From contig NW_006917093.1 of NCBI RefSeq assembly GCF_000516985.1, positions 2,852,001-2,916,000 of the forward strand: 64,000 bases of DNA, written 5' to 3'. This document shows, in pieces, positions 23,220 through 33,549 of this stretch. Position 1 is the first letter of the stretch. The number at the start of each line of letters is the position of its first letter. The position numbers and the translations under genes were made by a program. Source of the DNA: Pestalotiopsis fici W106-1 (lineage: Eukaryota; Ascomycota; Sordariomycetes; Amphisphaeriales; Sporocadaceae). The notes under the pieces are model-generated. The model saw only the letters and a program-made list of their open reading frames with translations, was not told where the DNA came from and did not search any database.

Positions 23220-24050
23220 TGCATGTCCTGTCAAGGTCCATGATCGAATATTAATATGTTACTTTTACTGCGGCAAGCAGTGCCAGGAGCAGCATCGGGC
23301 GAATCACGAGAAGGTATGCGCAGCCCGCAAGAAGCTTTGGAGAGCTGTCGAATTGATTCAAGCACTCCACATCAATTTTGAGACCTACGCTTACGAACGC
23401 GTCTTGGAGAAGTTCATCATCAGGGATGGCATACTGTATTGTATTGATCAGACTGTGTCGTCATGGGTATATTGGTGATGCCAATGCTGACTCCAGACCA
23501 AGCTGCATCGGAAGAGATCCTTCTTGCAGCGATCATGGCCAGCAAGTGCGCAGATATCGTGACTGTCTGCAAACTTCTGCTCGATATTTTACTTAAGCGT
23601 AAGTTTCTGTTTTCCGCACCGGATATTATGAACATCCCACTAACCAGTCCCTACAGCCCTTGGCTTATGTATCGAGGGAATATGCGTCGTCCCTCGCAAC
23701 GTCCACAGATCAGTGTGTACCGTCGAGGGCAAGGACAGAGACATGGAAAAACACATTGCTGTCGGCTCGCATAATCTACTCCGTGTGACGCTCCCGGATG
23801 GCGAACAAATGGCCGTCGACTTTTCAAGTCCTCACATGGGATGGCACGAGAGACCCTAGCACCCTCGACAGTCTGGAAAGAGAACCGAGCGGTCTTTGTT
23901 CTCCCTCCAAGCAATTACGGCTCTTTAAACAGCCAGGAATTAGTGATCGCTATGATGATACACTGTGAAGGCAATGAGATCGATAAACGCCGGAAAGAGC
24001 TCGTCGCTGTCGTGAATTCAACCATTCAAAGCACGTCAAGTACTTCTTGA
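23220..24050 (+). pseudogene. Decayed MYND-type zinc-finger gene
   Basis: Pieces of a fungal MYND-finger protein lie in order but in different frames. CMSC at 23220 is followed by a stop. CYFYCGKQCQEQHRANHEKV and CAARKKLWRAVELIQALH start at 23257 in another frame and reach a stop near 23479. A third piece (PDQAASEEILLAAIMASKCA) runs to a credible intron (GTAAGT near 23599 to CCTACAG near 23656) and continues through HNLLRVTLPDGEQMAVDF to GWHERP and a stop. After a frame change near 23843, ETLAPSTVWKENRAVF leads to the end at 24050. Fungal MYND relatives join the last two parts without a break (GWRETLAPW-like), so about two extra bases are implied. Either a pseudogene, or assembly errors beside the nearby gap. 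Confidence 0.6.
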
Positions 24051-24519
24051 TTGAACAAGCTGCTGCTACGTCAAGCTTCTGCTCCATGCTCACTTTTCAA
24101 GCTCCAGTCTACCTACTCAACGAGTAATTATGGAAAGATCAGTGGTCAGGCGCGGTCATTGTAGAGCTCAGTTAGAGCTGCGGCCCTTGATCCGATCTCA
24201 GCTTCTTGTCAACAGCTAGGAGCTGGTTGAGCTTAGCATACGGCCCAAGCTTCTGGTTGCAACAAGCAAGAACAGTTAATCACACAAGCACTGCCCTGAC
24301 TGATTATAAATGAAGCCTTTTCTTTCGCAGATTGACTTGACTTTCCTGCCTTTTCTACATCACAACCGCAAACTCATTCTGACTAAACCATACACTCCTC
24401 CCCAATCCATACCATTTCACGCCAATTACCAGTACCACCATCAGTCTTGAGTCTCGACCGCTCCAGGCCGTATTTAGCAGACTGTGAATATTCAACGCCA
24501 AATTCGATAGATAAGAACT
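24051..24519. promoter_or_regulatory. bZIP gene promoter and leader with TATAAA box
   Basis: TATAAA at 24305-24310 lies about 210 bp upstream of the bZIP start codon. Downstream the leader is C/T-rich, as is common for expressed fungal genes. A 46-codon frame begins at 24310, but it overlaps the TATA box and so is probably not in the mRNA. Confidence 0.4.
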
Positions 24520-25995
24520 ATGGGGACTAGTCATCTAGTTCATGGCAACCCTATGTCTGGCGTATGCCCTTCCGACTCTCCTTACAGCCAGCCGTTCTTC
24601 CAGCAATCGCCGCATAGTCAAGGCTTCCATCTCAGTGAAGAGGAGCTATCCGCACAGAAGGCATTCATGGACAACTACGGTCTTGTCCAAACGACTGGTG
24701 TGACTACACTTGCCGCCCAAGTCAATAACAACTCGGAGATAATGCAGCAAGACCAGCTTAACAACAGCACACAGGTTTGCAAGCCTGACATCAATAATCA
24801 GGCGGATGCGATGATCCCGGCGCAAAGCATACATGGCCCAGTGGTATCTTACGGGGACAACAACATGAAAACCACTATAACGGGGCCGTTTGAATTCGAT
24901 GGGATGCAAAGTCATCACCAAATACCGAGTGGCGACGCAGGCAGCATGAATGCTGGCTATGGAGCGCCTTTCGAGTTGATTGGTTACGGGCTCCAACATC
25001 AAGCTACAGCTGCCTTCCCAGCGAGCCAGTATCCGGGACCAGGCTCTGCGGTATTCAACGATGGCTCGCAGTACTCTGAGCATACCTACTACAATACACA
25101 GCAGATCCATGGTGGTATGACGGGAGAAATGACAGTTGCCCCATACCAGAACTTTCATCAAGCTACAGATATTGTCGACTATGGTGTCCCTTCAGGTATG
25201 GAGGCAACACGATTTCAGGTCAATAATCAAGCCATCCATACTCCCGAAGGTGCCTTCATCGCTCCTAAGCCCGAGCCGAAAAACGAATGCGATGTAGCAG
25301 AGCTTGTCGCCATGGCCCGGGAGTACGCCAAACAAGAACCGGGGCAGGTAGATGCACAATCAAATGACAATGTACTCAGTGGTTGTGTTGACAGTCCCAA
25401 TACACCAGCCAGCTCAAAGGCGTCTACCAAGCCGAAGAAGGCACGCAAGACAAGATCCTCTACGAGGCAGAAGGGCACGAGAGTGCCCACGGCTATGCAA
25501 TGCGCTCCAATATCAATCGCTCGCGACCGCAACGGCAAGAAGCGCGTCGAGATTGGACCGACTCTGGCAGGCGACGGCCTCCCACAGATCAAGGTACACC
25601 CTGGCTCGGACGATGACGACAAGACGAACCCTCTGTCGCTGGCTGAAGCAGTGGCAAGACCAAGGGACGAGCAATTGACGCTGCCCCGGCCGGGCGTACC
25701 GCTGGCTGGGCCCCGGGTCAAGGTACCATACCTGACCATTGATGACACGATGAGCCGGGAAGAGCAGCTGCGCCGCGCCGCGCATAACCAGCAGATTTCA
25801 GAGGTGGACAGAGCAGATCGCCGTGCTCGAAACAATGAGTCTGCTCGCAGGAATCGAGAGCGTACCAAGCAGGCCATCGTCGATGCCCAAGCCAAGGTGG
25901 AAGAGGGCCAGGCCAAAATCAAGGAGCTCGAGGAGAAACTCGTGGCCCGCGATCAGGAGATTAAGGAGCTGAAGAAGCATATGGGAAAGAAGTAA
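24520..25995 (+). CDS. bZIP transcription factor with C-terminal zipper
   Basis: Intronless, 491 residues. The N-terminal 300 residues are Gln/Asn/Gly/Tyr-rich and disordered, typical of an activation region. A basic patch (KPKKARKTRSSTRQK) lies near residue 310 and may be a nuclear signal. The bZIP motif is at the extreme C-terminus (about residues 429-491): basic region RADRRARNNESARRNRERTK, with the expected N-x2-S-A-R-x-x-R spacing, then a coiled coil whose heptad positions read I, V, I, L, I, M before ending HMGKK. The zipper is unusual in having only one leucine at these positions and in stopping at the protein end. Target genes are unknown. It does not match the HapX, AP-1 or Atf layouts that I can recall. 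The start at 24520 is the first ATG after the leader. Confidence 0.88.
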   Translation: MGTSHLVHGNPMSGVCPSDSPYSQPFFQQSPHSQGFHLSEEELSAQKAFMDNYGLVQTTGVTTLAAQVNNNSEIMQQDQLNNSTQVCKPDINNQADAMIPAQSIHGPVVSYGDNNMKTTITGPFEFDGMQSHHQIPSGDAGSMNAGYGAPFELIGYGLQHQATAAFPASQYPGPGSAVFNDGSQYSEHTYYNTQQIHGGMTGEMTVAPYQNFHQATDIVDYGVPSGMEATRFQVNNQAIHTPEGAFIAPKPEPKNECDVAELVAMAREYAKQEPGQVDAQSNDNVLSGCVDSPNTPASSKASTKPKKARKTRSSTRQKGTRVPTAMQCAPISIARDRNGKKRVEIGPTLAGDGLPQIKVHPGSDDDDKTNPLSLAEAVARPRDEQLTLPRPGVPLAGPRVKVPYLTIDDTMSREEQLRRAAHNQQISEVDRADRRARNNESARRNRERTKQAIVDAQAKVEEGQAKIKELEEKLVARDQEIKELKKHMGKK

Positions 25996-26537
25996 TGGAT
26001 AGTACGAGATATACCCTCTTGACCTTTAGGCAGTTTGGCGCAGCAATTGTACGATTTCCTTTGAATCCCTCCATGGCTAATTCCATGAGGTCAAACCGAA
26101 ACAATCTCTCTCTCTCTGATAGGACTGGGATATTTGAAATTCACACTGCGTAGCTGTTCGTGGTCGCTTCATGCACCACTGTGATGTCTTTCTTTCTTTT
26201 TCTCTTTTTTTTTAAAAAAAAAAAATAAAAAAGCGACCACGAATTCTTTCATATTTTTGACACGTTCGCATCAGAAACTTTGCATTCGTCGAATTGAGCG
26301 CACCTGCTATATTATTATGTGATTTATTTACGAGGGGTACGTCGAAATGATCGCGAAGTTTAAACTACTGTTGAGCAAACTCCTGGATCATCGTGTTTGA
26401 TGTCCCAAGCGGCGCCAACAGACTGAGTGCATCAGAAACACACATTCAAATGCGTGACGCAAGAGATGGTGGCCAATGCCTGCCCAACGGGTAATAATGG
26501 TAATGGTCGAATGTGCTCGGCATTGTGCTAGGAATGA
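25996..26537. other. Intergenic region with inverted repeat and homopolymer tract
   Basis: Contains CT microsatellite runs, a T-then-A homopolymer stretch (about 26190-26230) and a 13-bp inverted repeat described separately. No coding frame is credible. Confidence 0.5.
26157..26243. repeat. 13-bp inverted repeat around a poly-T/poly-A core
   Basis: TTCGTGGTCGCTT at 26157-26169 is perfectly repeated in inverted orientation as AAGCGACCACGAA at 26231-26243. The 61 bp between them contain a pyrimidine run followed by a T-run then A-run that can itself pair. The whole could fold as a long hairpin or be the terminal repeats of a very small MITE-like element. It lies about 160 bp downstream of the bZIP stop. 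Confidence 0.6.
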
Positions 26538-26801
26538 TTAATCCGGAGAAATTACCACGCCATGCCAACGGCGGCGCTCTTCTCTCATTTCCAAGGCCTC
26601 GATGTATTGCTCAAGCAAACTCTGGCGTCCCATTGCTCGTTCACGTTCAAGGCTCATCTCAAGGGCCTGGCGAAACTCTCGACGGAATCCCATGCGGCCT
26701 TGGGCACGGCGACGCTCGTGGCGCATTTCAATAGCTCTGACGAGATCTGCCCTGAAGCCGCGACGGCTGCGTCTGGAGCGGCGACGACCTGGCCGACGCA
26801 T
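26538..26801 (-). CDS. Small Arg-rich protein with three helical repeats
   Basis: 87 residues, beginning MRRPGRRRSRRSRRGF. The rest consists of three copies of one unit with a period of about 23-24 residues: RAIEMRHERRRAQG, QALEMSLERERAMG and EALEMREERRRWHG. The consensus is A-[IL]-E-M-x2-E-R-x-R-[AW]-x-G. The composition predicts charged helices after a very basic, arginine-rich head that could bind nucleic acid or act as a nuclear signal; this is inference. A TATATAAG box lies about 140 bp upstream (26941-26948 on the opposite strand). I do not recognise a family. The main doubt is that it may be a chance frame over a DNA-level repeat. Confidence 0.45.
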   Translation of the reverse strand: MRRPGRRRSRRSRRGFRADLVRAIEMRHERRRAQGRMGFRREFRQALEMSLERERAMGRQSLLEQYIEALEMREERRRWHGVVISPD

Positions 26802-27399
26802 GGTTGACAACAAGGGGTCTTGATTGACGATTGATTGATGGAATTGGCGATTGTGGTAGTACTATTACGACTAACGGACGAGGGAGTTGAGCTTGAGGAT
26901 GCAATAGATGAAGTGGAACAGGAAGAGAAGAGGGGCCAATCTTATATACATACCTAATAAATGAATACTGTCGCTAAATCAGAGATCAAAAGTATACTTT
27001 CGTGAGCATTACCATATGTGAATCAGGAACGCCCACGTACAAAGGCCGCTTTTGAAAGACCGTCTATAAAGCCGATTTCGAATAAACCCCTATTTCAAGA
27101 GAGAATGGTCATGGGAGGACCATACTTGCAAAGGAATTACTCACTTAAGTTCGCCTCGAGGGCAACTTTACTGCCGAAATGATTCATGACCGTTTGGTAA
27201 TCATCCAAAGCAAATGGTCGTGACAGGCAAGACCATTGTTGATAGTGTCAAGAGATTCACGTATTTTCACAGATTCACGACCTTAGACACAACCAAGTTA
27301 GATATTGCAATGTCCATTGTATCAATTATATCGCTATAAATCACCGACTGGCGGAGTGTGAAGTGTTGGGCAAGCAATATTACCTTTCCCAAAGTTGTT
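26802..27399. other. Intergenic region upstream of the Arg-rich small gene
   Basis: Carries the TATA box for the minus-strand small gene and the 3' flank of the CCHC gene. No other feature recognised. Confidence 0.4.
26941..26948 (-). promoter_or_regulatory. TATA box (TATATAAG) of the Arg-rich small gene
   Basis: Plus-strand CTTATATA reads TATATAAG on the minus strand, 140-147 bp upstream of the ATG at 26801. It supports transcription of the small gene in that direction. Confidence 0.4.
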
Positions 27400-28884
27400 T
27401 CACGTTTCCTCCACTCGCGGTCGGACGGGCTTGCCATCTTCCAGGCATTCTCGACACCTGCCTCCCGTGAAGGGCAAACTCCTGTCTCTCTTTTTTCCGC
27501 AACCAGCACAGTGTAGGCCACAGAGATACCGATCGCATCTTGGAGCGGGACACTCTACTTTCCATCGACAACTTTGTGTTAAATGCTGCTTCCCACATTG
27601 GCATCTCTTGAAGCTGCATTGCTTGCCAGAGTGGTCCCTTTTCCCACACATGCAGCAGCGAGAATTGCATGTCATGGCGTTGAGATGCTTGTTATCTCGA
27701 AAAGGAAATGGATTACCACATCGACGACTGCATTGTTCCTGGCACTCTGTCGCGACATGCCGCGGGAATGGCTTACACTTGCAGCGATTTGAAGGTTTGA
27801 CGGGGCATTTGACAGCCAGGTGGCTCTTCTTACCACAATATCCACACGGGTTAGAACACTTTTTGAGTTTGTGATCGAGGCCACCGCAATTTGAACAAGG
27901 ATGGGATTTGCCATGTTGATCTGCTCCATCTCCAGCAGGTCTTTCTACCGGCGGATCCTTGAACATGTTTCTAATATGGCTTCGACTCAGGCTCCTTCTC
28001 CTTACAAGCTTGTCTAGCTCCGAGAATCGACGACGCGGAAAGTGGAAGATCAGTTGAGTAAGCCACATGAAAGGGCGTCCCGAGCGCAATCGAGTCGGAT
28101 CTTTTACAGTCATAGAATGTCTTGCAGTGGCCCAGGCATCAGGAGCTGGAAGACTTGATGCTCGACCGTAGAGCTTTGGGGGAGCGAACGGGAATATATC
28201 AAAGAGCCGGTCCTTGGCAGTCTTTCTCGTGCTCCGAGGTAATAAGGGATCTCTTTTGAGAATGAGGTGGAAGCCCTTGGCCAAGACCCGAGATTTCTGA
28301 TCTGGCTTTGGAAAGCCTCCTGAGTAAAGGCGATGAGCATCTTGTACTCGAATATTTCGCTTCGCATCCTCAATCAGAATCCTAGTCCGCTCCTCAATAG
28401 ACCATAATAGGTCCTGGCCACCCAATTGTTTGAAGAGGAATCTGACGGACGGATCATTCACCTCAAAATAAAACCGCTGAGCAGCATCGAAAGCAAAATC
28501 TCTTTGAGCCCATTCGAAATCGCCAAGCTGTTCTTTGGTGAGGAAGGTGTGTCTGCGTAGAAGACTATTGAGCCATTCATCGATGGTAGTAGATCGAAAA
28601 AGAAAGGCGACTGCGTCTTCCTCCTTGTTTGGGATGGGGTTGGGTCGAATCAAATGCAACAAATCGCAAGGCTCAACGGCCGGAATCTTTCTACCCTGAC
28701 GAGAATGAACTGCAACGCGGCCTAACAGTGTAGAGGGATTCCAGATATCTTCAGTAGCCTCCTGTTTGGCCGGAGTAACAAAGATTTCCCATAGACGATT
28801 GATAAGGACATCTCTAACCTCGAGGGTTCGATGCTCGTACCGCTCAAAGGCGAGGTCCTGGTCCAATGGATAGTGGCGCGCCAT
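27400..28884 (-). CDS. CCHC zinc-knuckle protein with five knuckles
   Basis: Intronless, 494 residues from MARHYPLDQDLAFERYEHRT. Roughly the first 320 residues are a helical domain I do not recognise (LINRLWEIFVTPAKQEATED, DEWLNSLLRRHTFLTKEQLG, RFLFKQLGGQDLLWSIEER). After an RRR-rich linker comes a Cys/His array. Three canonical CX2CX4HX4C knuckles are visible (CSNCGGLDHKLKKC, CGYCGKKSHLAVKC, CCMCGKRDHSGKQC), plus two shortened ones (CKCKPFPRHVATEC, CQCGKQHLTQSC). A further Cys-rich end (CDRYLCGLHCAGCGKKR, CREC) may bind more zinc. Such knuckles bind single-stranded RNA or DNA. No reverse transcriptase, protease or integrase is nearby, so this is a host gene or a domesticated one rather than an active retroelement. 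Role unknown. Confidence 0.8.
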   Translation of the reverse strand: MARHYPLDQDLAFERYEHRTLEVRDVLINRLWEIFVTPAKQEATEDIWNPSTLLGRVAVHSRQGRKIPAVEPCDLLHLIRPNPIPNKEEDAVAFLFRSTTIDEWLNSLLRRHTFLTKEQLGDFEWAQRDFAFDAAQRFYFEVNDPSVRFLFKQLGGQDLLWSIEERTRILIEDAKRNIRVQDAHRLYSGGFPKPDQKSRVLAKGFHLILKRDPLLPRSTRKTAKDRLFDIFPFAPPKLYGRASSLPAPDAWATARHSMTVKDPTRLRSGRPFMWLTQLIFHFPRRRFSELDKLVRRRSLSRSHIRNMFKDPPVERPAGDGADQHGKSHPCSNCGGLDHKLKKCSNPCGYCGKKSHLAVKCPVKPSNRCKCKPFPRHVATECQEQCSRRCGNPFPFRDNKHLNAMTCNSRCCMCGKRDHSGKQCSFKRCQCGKQHLTQSCRWKVECPAPRCDRYLCGLHCAGCGKKRDRSLPFTGGRCRECLEDGKPVRPRVEET

Positions 28885-30460
28885 ATCGAGCAGCCTGATA
28901 TCCTGGAGTCGCTAGGGATTACGCGATGTTTCCCAAGAGGTTACAAGAAGAAGGCAATCACGTGTGCTCTGCTCTGGAAGGCATGTATCATCCGGTACTC
29001 TTCCTCCATCGAGCGCCTTTGAGCTGACTCCGTGCAGAGTTTGGCCGAGATCCGATCAGCTTAGTATCGCGATGCTGATGTTGCATCGGCCGTGCATGGA
29101 TGGACAAAGGTAGTGCAACACCGCGTGGAGTTGGTCGCGTGGTTTTGAGAAGAATGATTGATCTTCCATACCTATACATCCAACAAGGTCATTCTGAAGA
29201 AGACAAAAACTCCGCCACTACCTGGTACCAAACTGACCTCAACAACATGGTGTACATTAGCCACAGTGGGGAATTCACATTGTAACCCCACACTCGACCA
29301 ATAAGTTGGGGCGCTTTATCAGGTGCCTGTGCTGGGCTCCAAGCTACTGTAGACACCTGATAAGTGCCCAGGTGCCTTGCAGCTTCTAGAACACAACTCT
29401 ACAAGACAACATATGCCTGGATACCTCTTTGAGCTATTGAGGACGAGGCTTCCATTTCTTAATCGCTTCTGCCCAGAAAACAGTAAAAGACGGGGTGTGT
29501 GAGACAACCGTCAGCTCCTAGGAACACTTGGATTGCTAAAAACAAATCCAGCGATCCTCTGTCTCAAACCTTTAATTTCCCAACTGTGCATACAAAGCAA
29601 GCATGTTGGTGATGCGTGAGCCATGACAGGCCCCCCGCGGACTCGGTCCGGGGACCAGACGGAGGACTCGTTCCCCGTGTCCCGATTCGGAAACCCAGCG
29701 CTTGCAGATGAACACGCCGACGCAGCGCCTCGAGTCCATTTTCTATCTCTGACGGCACATTTGCAATTCTTACTCGGTGCTTTGTCATCTCATTGCTTTG
29801 GAAATGGACGAAAAGGGCTAAGAAAAGATGTAATGAGGTTGTCAGATCCAGAAGAGAGTAACATCATTACAGCTCGCCCGTTACACTCCGTTTCGTAGCA
29901 CTTGTCTGTTTATCCCTTTGCCAAGCACAACCAAAGCCAAGAAGGCAACCCAGGAGAAGCGATCACCCGGGTCCTTGGCTCTGTCCGCGGTTGGCTGCCG
30001 TCCTTCCACCCCTGAATCTTGACAGACGTTACACTCTTATTGTGGCTTCGCGTGGAACAGATGAGTCCCACGCCCCAGCTCCCCGGTCCGCCATGCCCGC
30101 GTCCGTCTCCCAGCCCGGCACGCATCCTCCGCACTCTCCTTCATTTGTCACGTTCCAGTGCTTTCGGCTGGAACCGAACCTGCCAGCCCTTGCGCCGCCC
30201 TGGCACCAGCTGTATGCGGGCATATGAAATCCCTCCTATGGGGAGATCTTCCCAAGGGTGTCAAGTCATCAAGACGACGACGGTCCCCACAGCGTCACTC
30301 CTGAAGGCTTGGAGGGCCACGCGAAAGCTTATTCCGGGGTAAAGCATGGGTACAAGTATATCTCTAGTCATGATCCGCGGAGTGCAGTTCGCCTCTGTCA
30401 GGAACAGGCACACCCAGTTCCACGACGTGACGTGACGCAGGTTGAGCATCTCCCGAATAC
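28885..30460. other. Divergent intergenic region between the CCHC gene and cellobiose dehydrogenase
   Basis: 1.6 kb holding both promoters. Short frames present (for example 29623-29898) do not look like proteins. A G/C-rich part (29630-30250) contains the CreA-type sites listed separately. Confidence 0.45.
30073..30339. promoter_or_regulatory. CreA/CRE1-type SYGGRG sites upstream of cellobiose dehydrogenase
   Basis: CTGGGG (as CCCCAG, 30073-30078) and CCGGGG (as CCCCGG, 30081-30086) sit eight bases apart on the minus strand. CCGGGG recurs at 30334-30339 on the plus strand. All lie within 400 bp of the CDH start codon. SYGGRG is the consensus of the carbon-catabolite repressor CreA/CRE1, and close pairs are typical of working sites. 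The motif is short, so chance hits are likely in G/C-rich DNA. Confidence 0.35.
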
Positions 30461-33400
30461 ATGATGGGCTTCCGCCACTGGGCTGCTACGCTGCTTGCAG
30501 CTGGCCTCAGTAAGTTGAAGTTGTGCCAATCTTGTGTCCATCAATATCACTGACCATTTCCAGACATTCAGAATGCTTTGGCTCAAAGTTCTACGCCTGT
30601 TGTCTACACGGATCCCGCGACGGGCATCACGTTCGATACATGGCCGGTACCAGCAGCCTCGAGCGCGGGTGGAATGACATTTGGTATGGCCCTGCCATCC
30701 GATGCCCTGACAGTGAATGCAGACGAATTCGTGGGATATCTGGTAGGTCTAGTACTGGAATCAGTAAAGATGCATCTACTGACCTGAAAAGCAATGCGCA
30801 TCGGAAGATGCAACCTCGACGGGATGGTGCGGAGTTTCATTAGGCGGCTCAATGACCAACAATCTTCTATTGATGGCCTGGCCCTACGATGATGATATTT
30901 ACACGAGCTTTCTTTGGGCTACTGGTTACACTCAGCCAGCACCATATACCGGCGACGCAACTCTGACCCAGATCTCATCGACAGTCAACGATACGCATTA
31001 CACGCTGATATTCCGCTGCCAGGGATGTCTCTCCTGGGACCAAGATGGAACAACTGGAAGTGTTTCCACCAGTAATGGTTACATGGTGCTGGGTTGGGCT
31101 GAAGCTTACGCACAGCCATCAAATCCAGACTGTCCCGCAAACGTTGTCATGGTTCAGCACGACTATCAAGGAATCTTTGGCGCTCAATTTGATTCCACCA
31201 TTGCCAATGCGTCCTATTCTGCCTGGGCAGCCTCAGCCACTGCTACTGTCACTGGCAGCTGCACTGCGGTTCCCACCACTACTGCCACCACTACCGCCAC
31301 TGCGACGGCCACGGCCACGGGTGTTCCAGTTCCCACAGCCACCTACGACTACATTATCGTTGGTGCCGGAGCAGGAGGTATACCTCTGGCTGATAAGCTC
31401 AGTGAGGCCGGGAAATCGGTTCTGCTCATTGAAAAGGGCCCGCCATCATCTGGGCGATGGGGAGGCGACATGAAGCCAGACTGGCTGGATGGCACCAATC
31501 TGACACGCTTTGACGTGCCAGGACTTTGCAATGAGATCTGGGTCGACTCGAATGGTATCGCGTGTACTGATACTGACCAGATGGCTGGATGTGTCCTTGG
31601 TGGAGGAACAGCTGTGAACGCCGGCTTGTGGTGGAAGGTCAGTCTCTTGTCCTCGTTTTCAACAAGAACCAGCATAACTAATTTGAGTAGCCAAACACGG
31701 AAGACTGGGACTACAACTTCCCGACCGGATGGAAAACTTCTGACATGGCGGCTGCCACAAATCGTGTTTTCCAACGTATTCCGGGCACTGATGTTCCCTC
31801 AATGGATGGCAAACTCTATTACCAGCAAGGCTTCAACGTCATTGCTGGTGGGCTTGCTGCTTCTGGCTGGAAGAATGTTACACATGCCAACGATCATCCA
31901 AATGACAAGAACCACACCTTTGCCCGCGGAGAATTCATGTTTTCCAACGGAGAAAGAGGCGGTCCTATGGCAACGTACCTCGTCTCGGCGAACGCGCGGT
32001 CCAACTTTGATTTGTGGATGAACACTGCAGTCAAGAGAGTTATTCGAAGTGGCGGCCATGTCACAGGTATCGAGGTTGAGCCCTACCTGGACGGCGGCTA
32101 CACTGGTGTCGTCAATGTGACTTCTATTTCCGGTCGCGTGGTGCTCTCGGCGGGTACATTTGGGTCTGCTAAGATCCTCATGCGAAGTAAGTATAATCAT
32201 GCACACTTTCAACGCAGTTTTATTGACAAATTCAGGTGGTATTGGACCATCTGATCAGCTTGCAATTGTCCAGGGATCTGCAGATGGGCCTACGATGATC
32301 AACTCGACACAGTGGATCATTCTACCTGTCGGCTACAATCTCGATGACCACGTCAACGTGAGTGGCCTACCAATCTCGAATTAGACCGATGCTTACTTTT
32401 CTACAGACGGATACCGTCATCTCTCACCCAGATGTCGTGTTCTACGACTTCTACGAAGCTTGGGATGACCCGCCAGCTGACGACGAGAGCCTCTACCTTA
32501 GTGAGCTTTAATCTTTCCATTGATATTGTACTACGTGCTAAACATTTACCAGCTAAACGCTCTGGCATACTCGCTCAAGCTGCTCCCAACATTGGTCCTC
32601 TGTATGTCATGCATTTCTCCGAGGCAATGAGCAAGACTGACAAGAAACAGCTTCTGGGATGAGATCACTGGTGCAGATGGAATCGTTCGCCAGCTGCAAT
32701 GGACTTCTAGAGTAGAGGGGAGTGATGGCATTGCGAATGGAAGTAAGTAAAAGGTCCAGTCCGTGCTGTCAAGGATATGCATTAACGCTTCGACAGACTC
32801 TATGACCATGAGTCAATATCTTGGTCGCGGCGCCACTTCTCGAGGACGCATGACAATCACTTCATCGCTCAGCACTGTCGTTTCAACACTTCCTTACCTC
32901 AACGATGCGAATGATGTTGCTGCTGTAATTCAGGGCATCAAGAACCTGAAGGCGGCTTTGGCCAACGTCCAGAATCTCACATGGGAATACCCAACTGCAG
33001 ACGAATCCGTTGAGGATTTCGTGAACAACGTAGGCTCGCCACCCTATCAGTGTCTTGAACTTGACTAATTGGTGATTAGATGATTGTCTCGTACTCCAAC
33101 AGACGCGCAAACCACTGGATTGGTGAGTTTTGTCTTTGTAGTTCAGACTCATTTGGGCAAAAAGTCTAATATGTCCTAGGTACCGCCAAAATTGGAACTG
33201 ACGATGGACGCAACGGTGGAAGCGCCGTTGTTGATGTCAACACGAAAGTCTACGGCACGGATAATCTGTTCGTTGTCGACGCGAGTATCTTCCCTGGTCA
33301 TGTTACGTCAAACCCATCAGCGTACATTGTGACGGTAGCGGAGCGAGCCTCGGAAAGAATTCTTGCCTTGGCGACTTCAACGGCTGTCGCCAAGTATGGG

Positions 33401-33549
33401 CAGTGTGGAGGCATACAATGGACTGGTAGCTTCCAATGTGCCGCTGGAAGCACTTGCCAGAAGCAGAATGATTACTACTCACAGGTAAGTTTTCTGTGTC
33501 AATTCTGCTATTGGAGCTCACGACTAACCCTGCCCGATAGTGTTTGTGA
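30461..33549 (+). CDS. cdh: Cellobiose dehydrogenase (AA8-AA3_1) with C-terminal CBM1
   Basis: Secreted flavocytochrome that oxidises cellobiose to its lactone and passes electrons to lytic polysaccharide monooxygenases. Twelve exons fit in frame: 30461-30509, 30564-30742, 30792-31637, 31691-32186, 32236-32357, 32407-32500, 32553-32601, 32651-32742, 32797-33029, 33080-33122, 33180-33484, 33541-33549. They give 838 residues. A signal peptide ends near NALA. The heme b domain has its Met ligand in [15 protein letters not shown] (about 95) and His in VQHDYQG (about 197). A Thr/Ala linker precedes the GMC dehydrogenase domain, which has [10 protein letters not shown] near 265, the catalytic His in RRANHWIG and the Asn in VTSNPSAY. 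The end is a fungal CBM1 ([12 protein letters not shown] to YYSQCL), so this is an ascomycete class IIA type. Two ATGs overlap the start (30461, 30464). It converges with a secreted mutarotase. Confidence 0.96.

Noticed and set aside
24310..24450. 46-codon frame upstream of the bZIP start (possible uORF)
   Set aside because: Its ATG overlaps the TATAAA box, so it is probably outside the transcript.
29623..30342. Several 70-110 codon frames upstream of cellobiose dehydrogenase
   Set aside because: They lie in G/C-rich promoter DNA where open frames are common. None has domain text or consistent splice sites.
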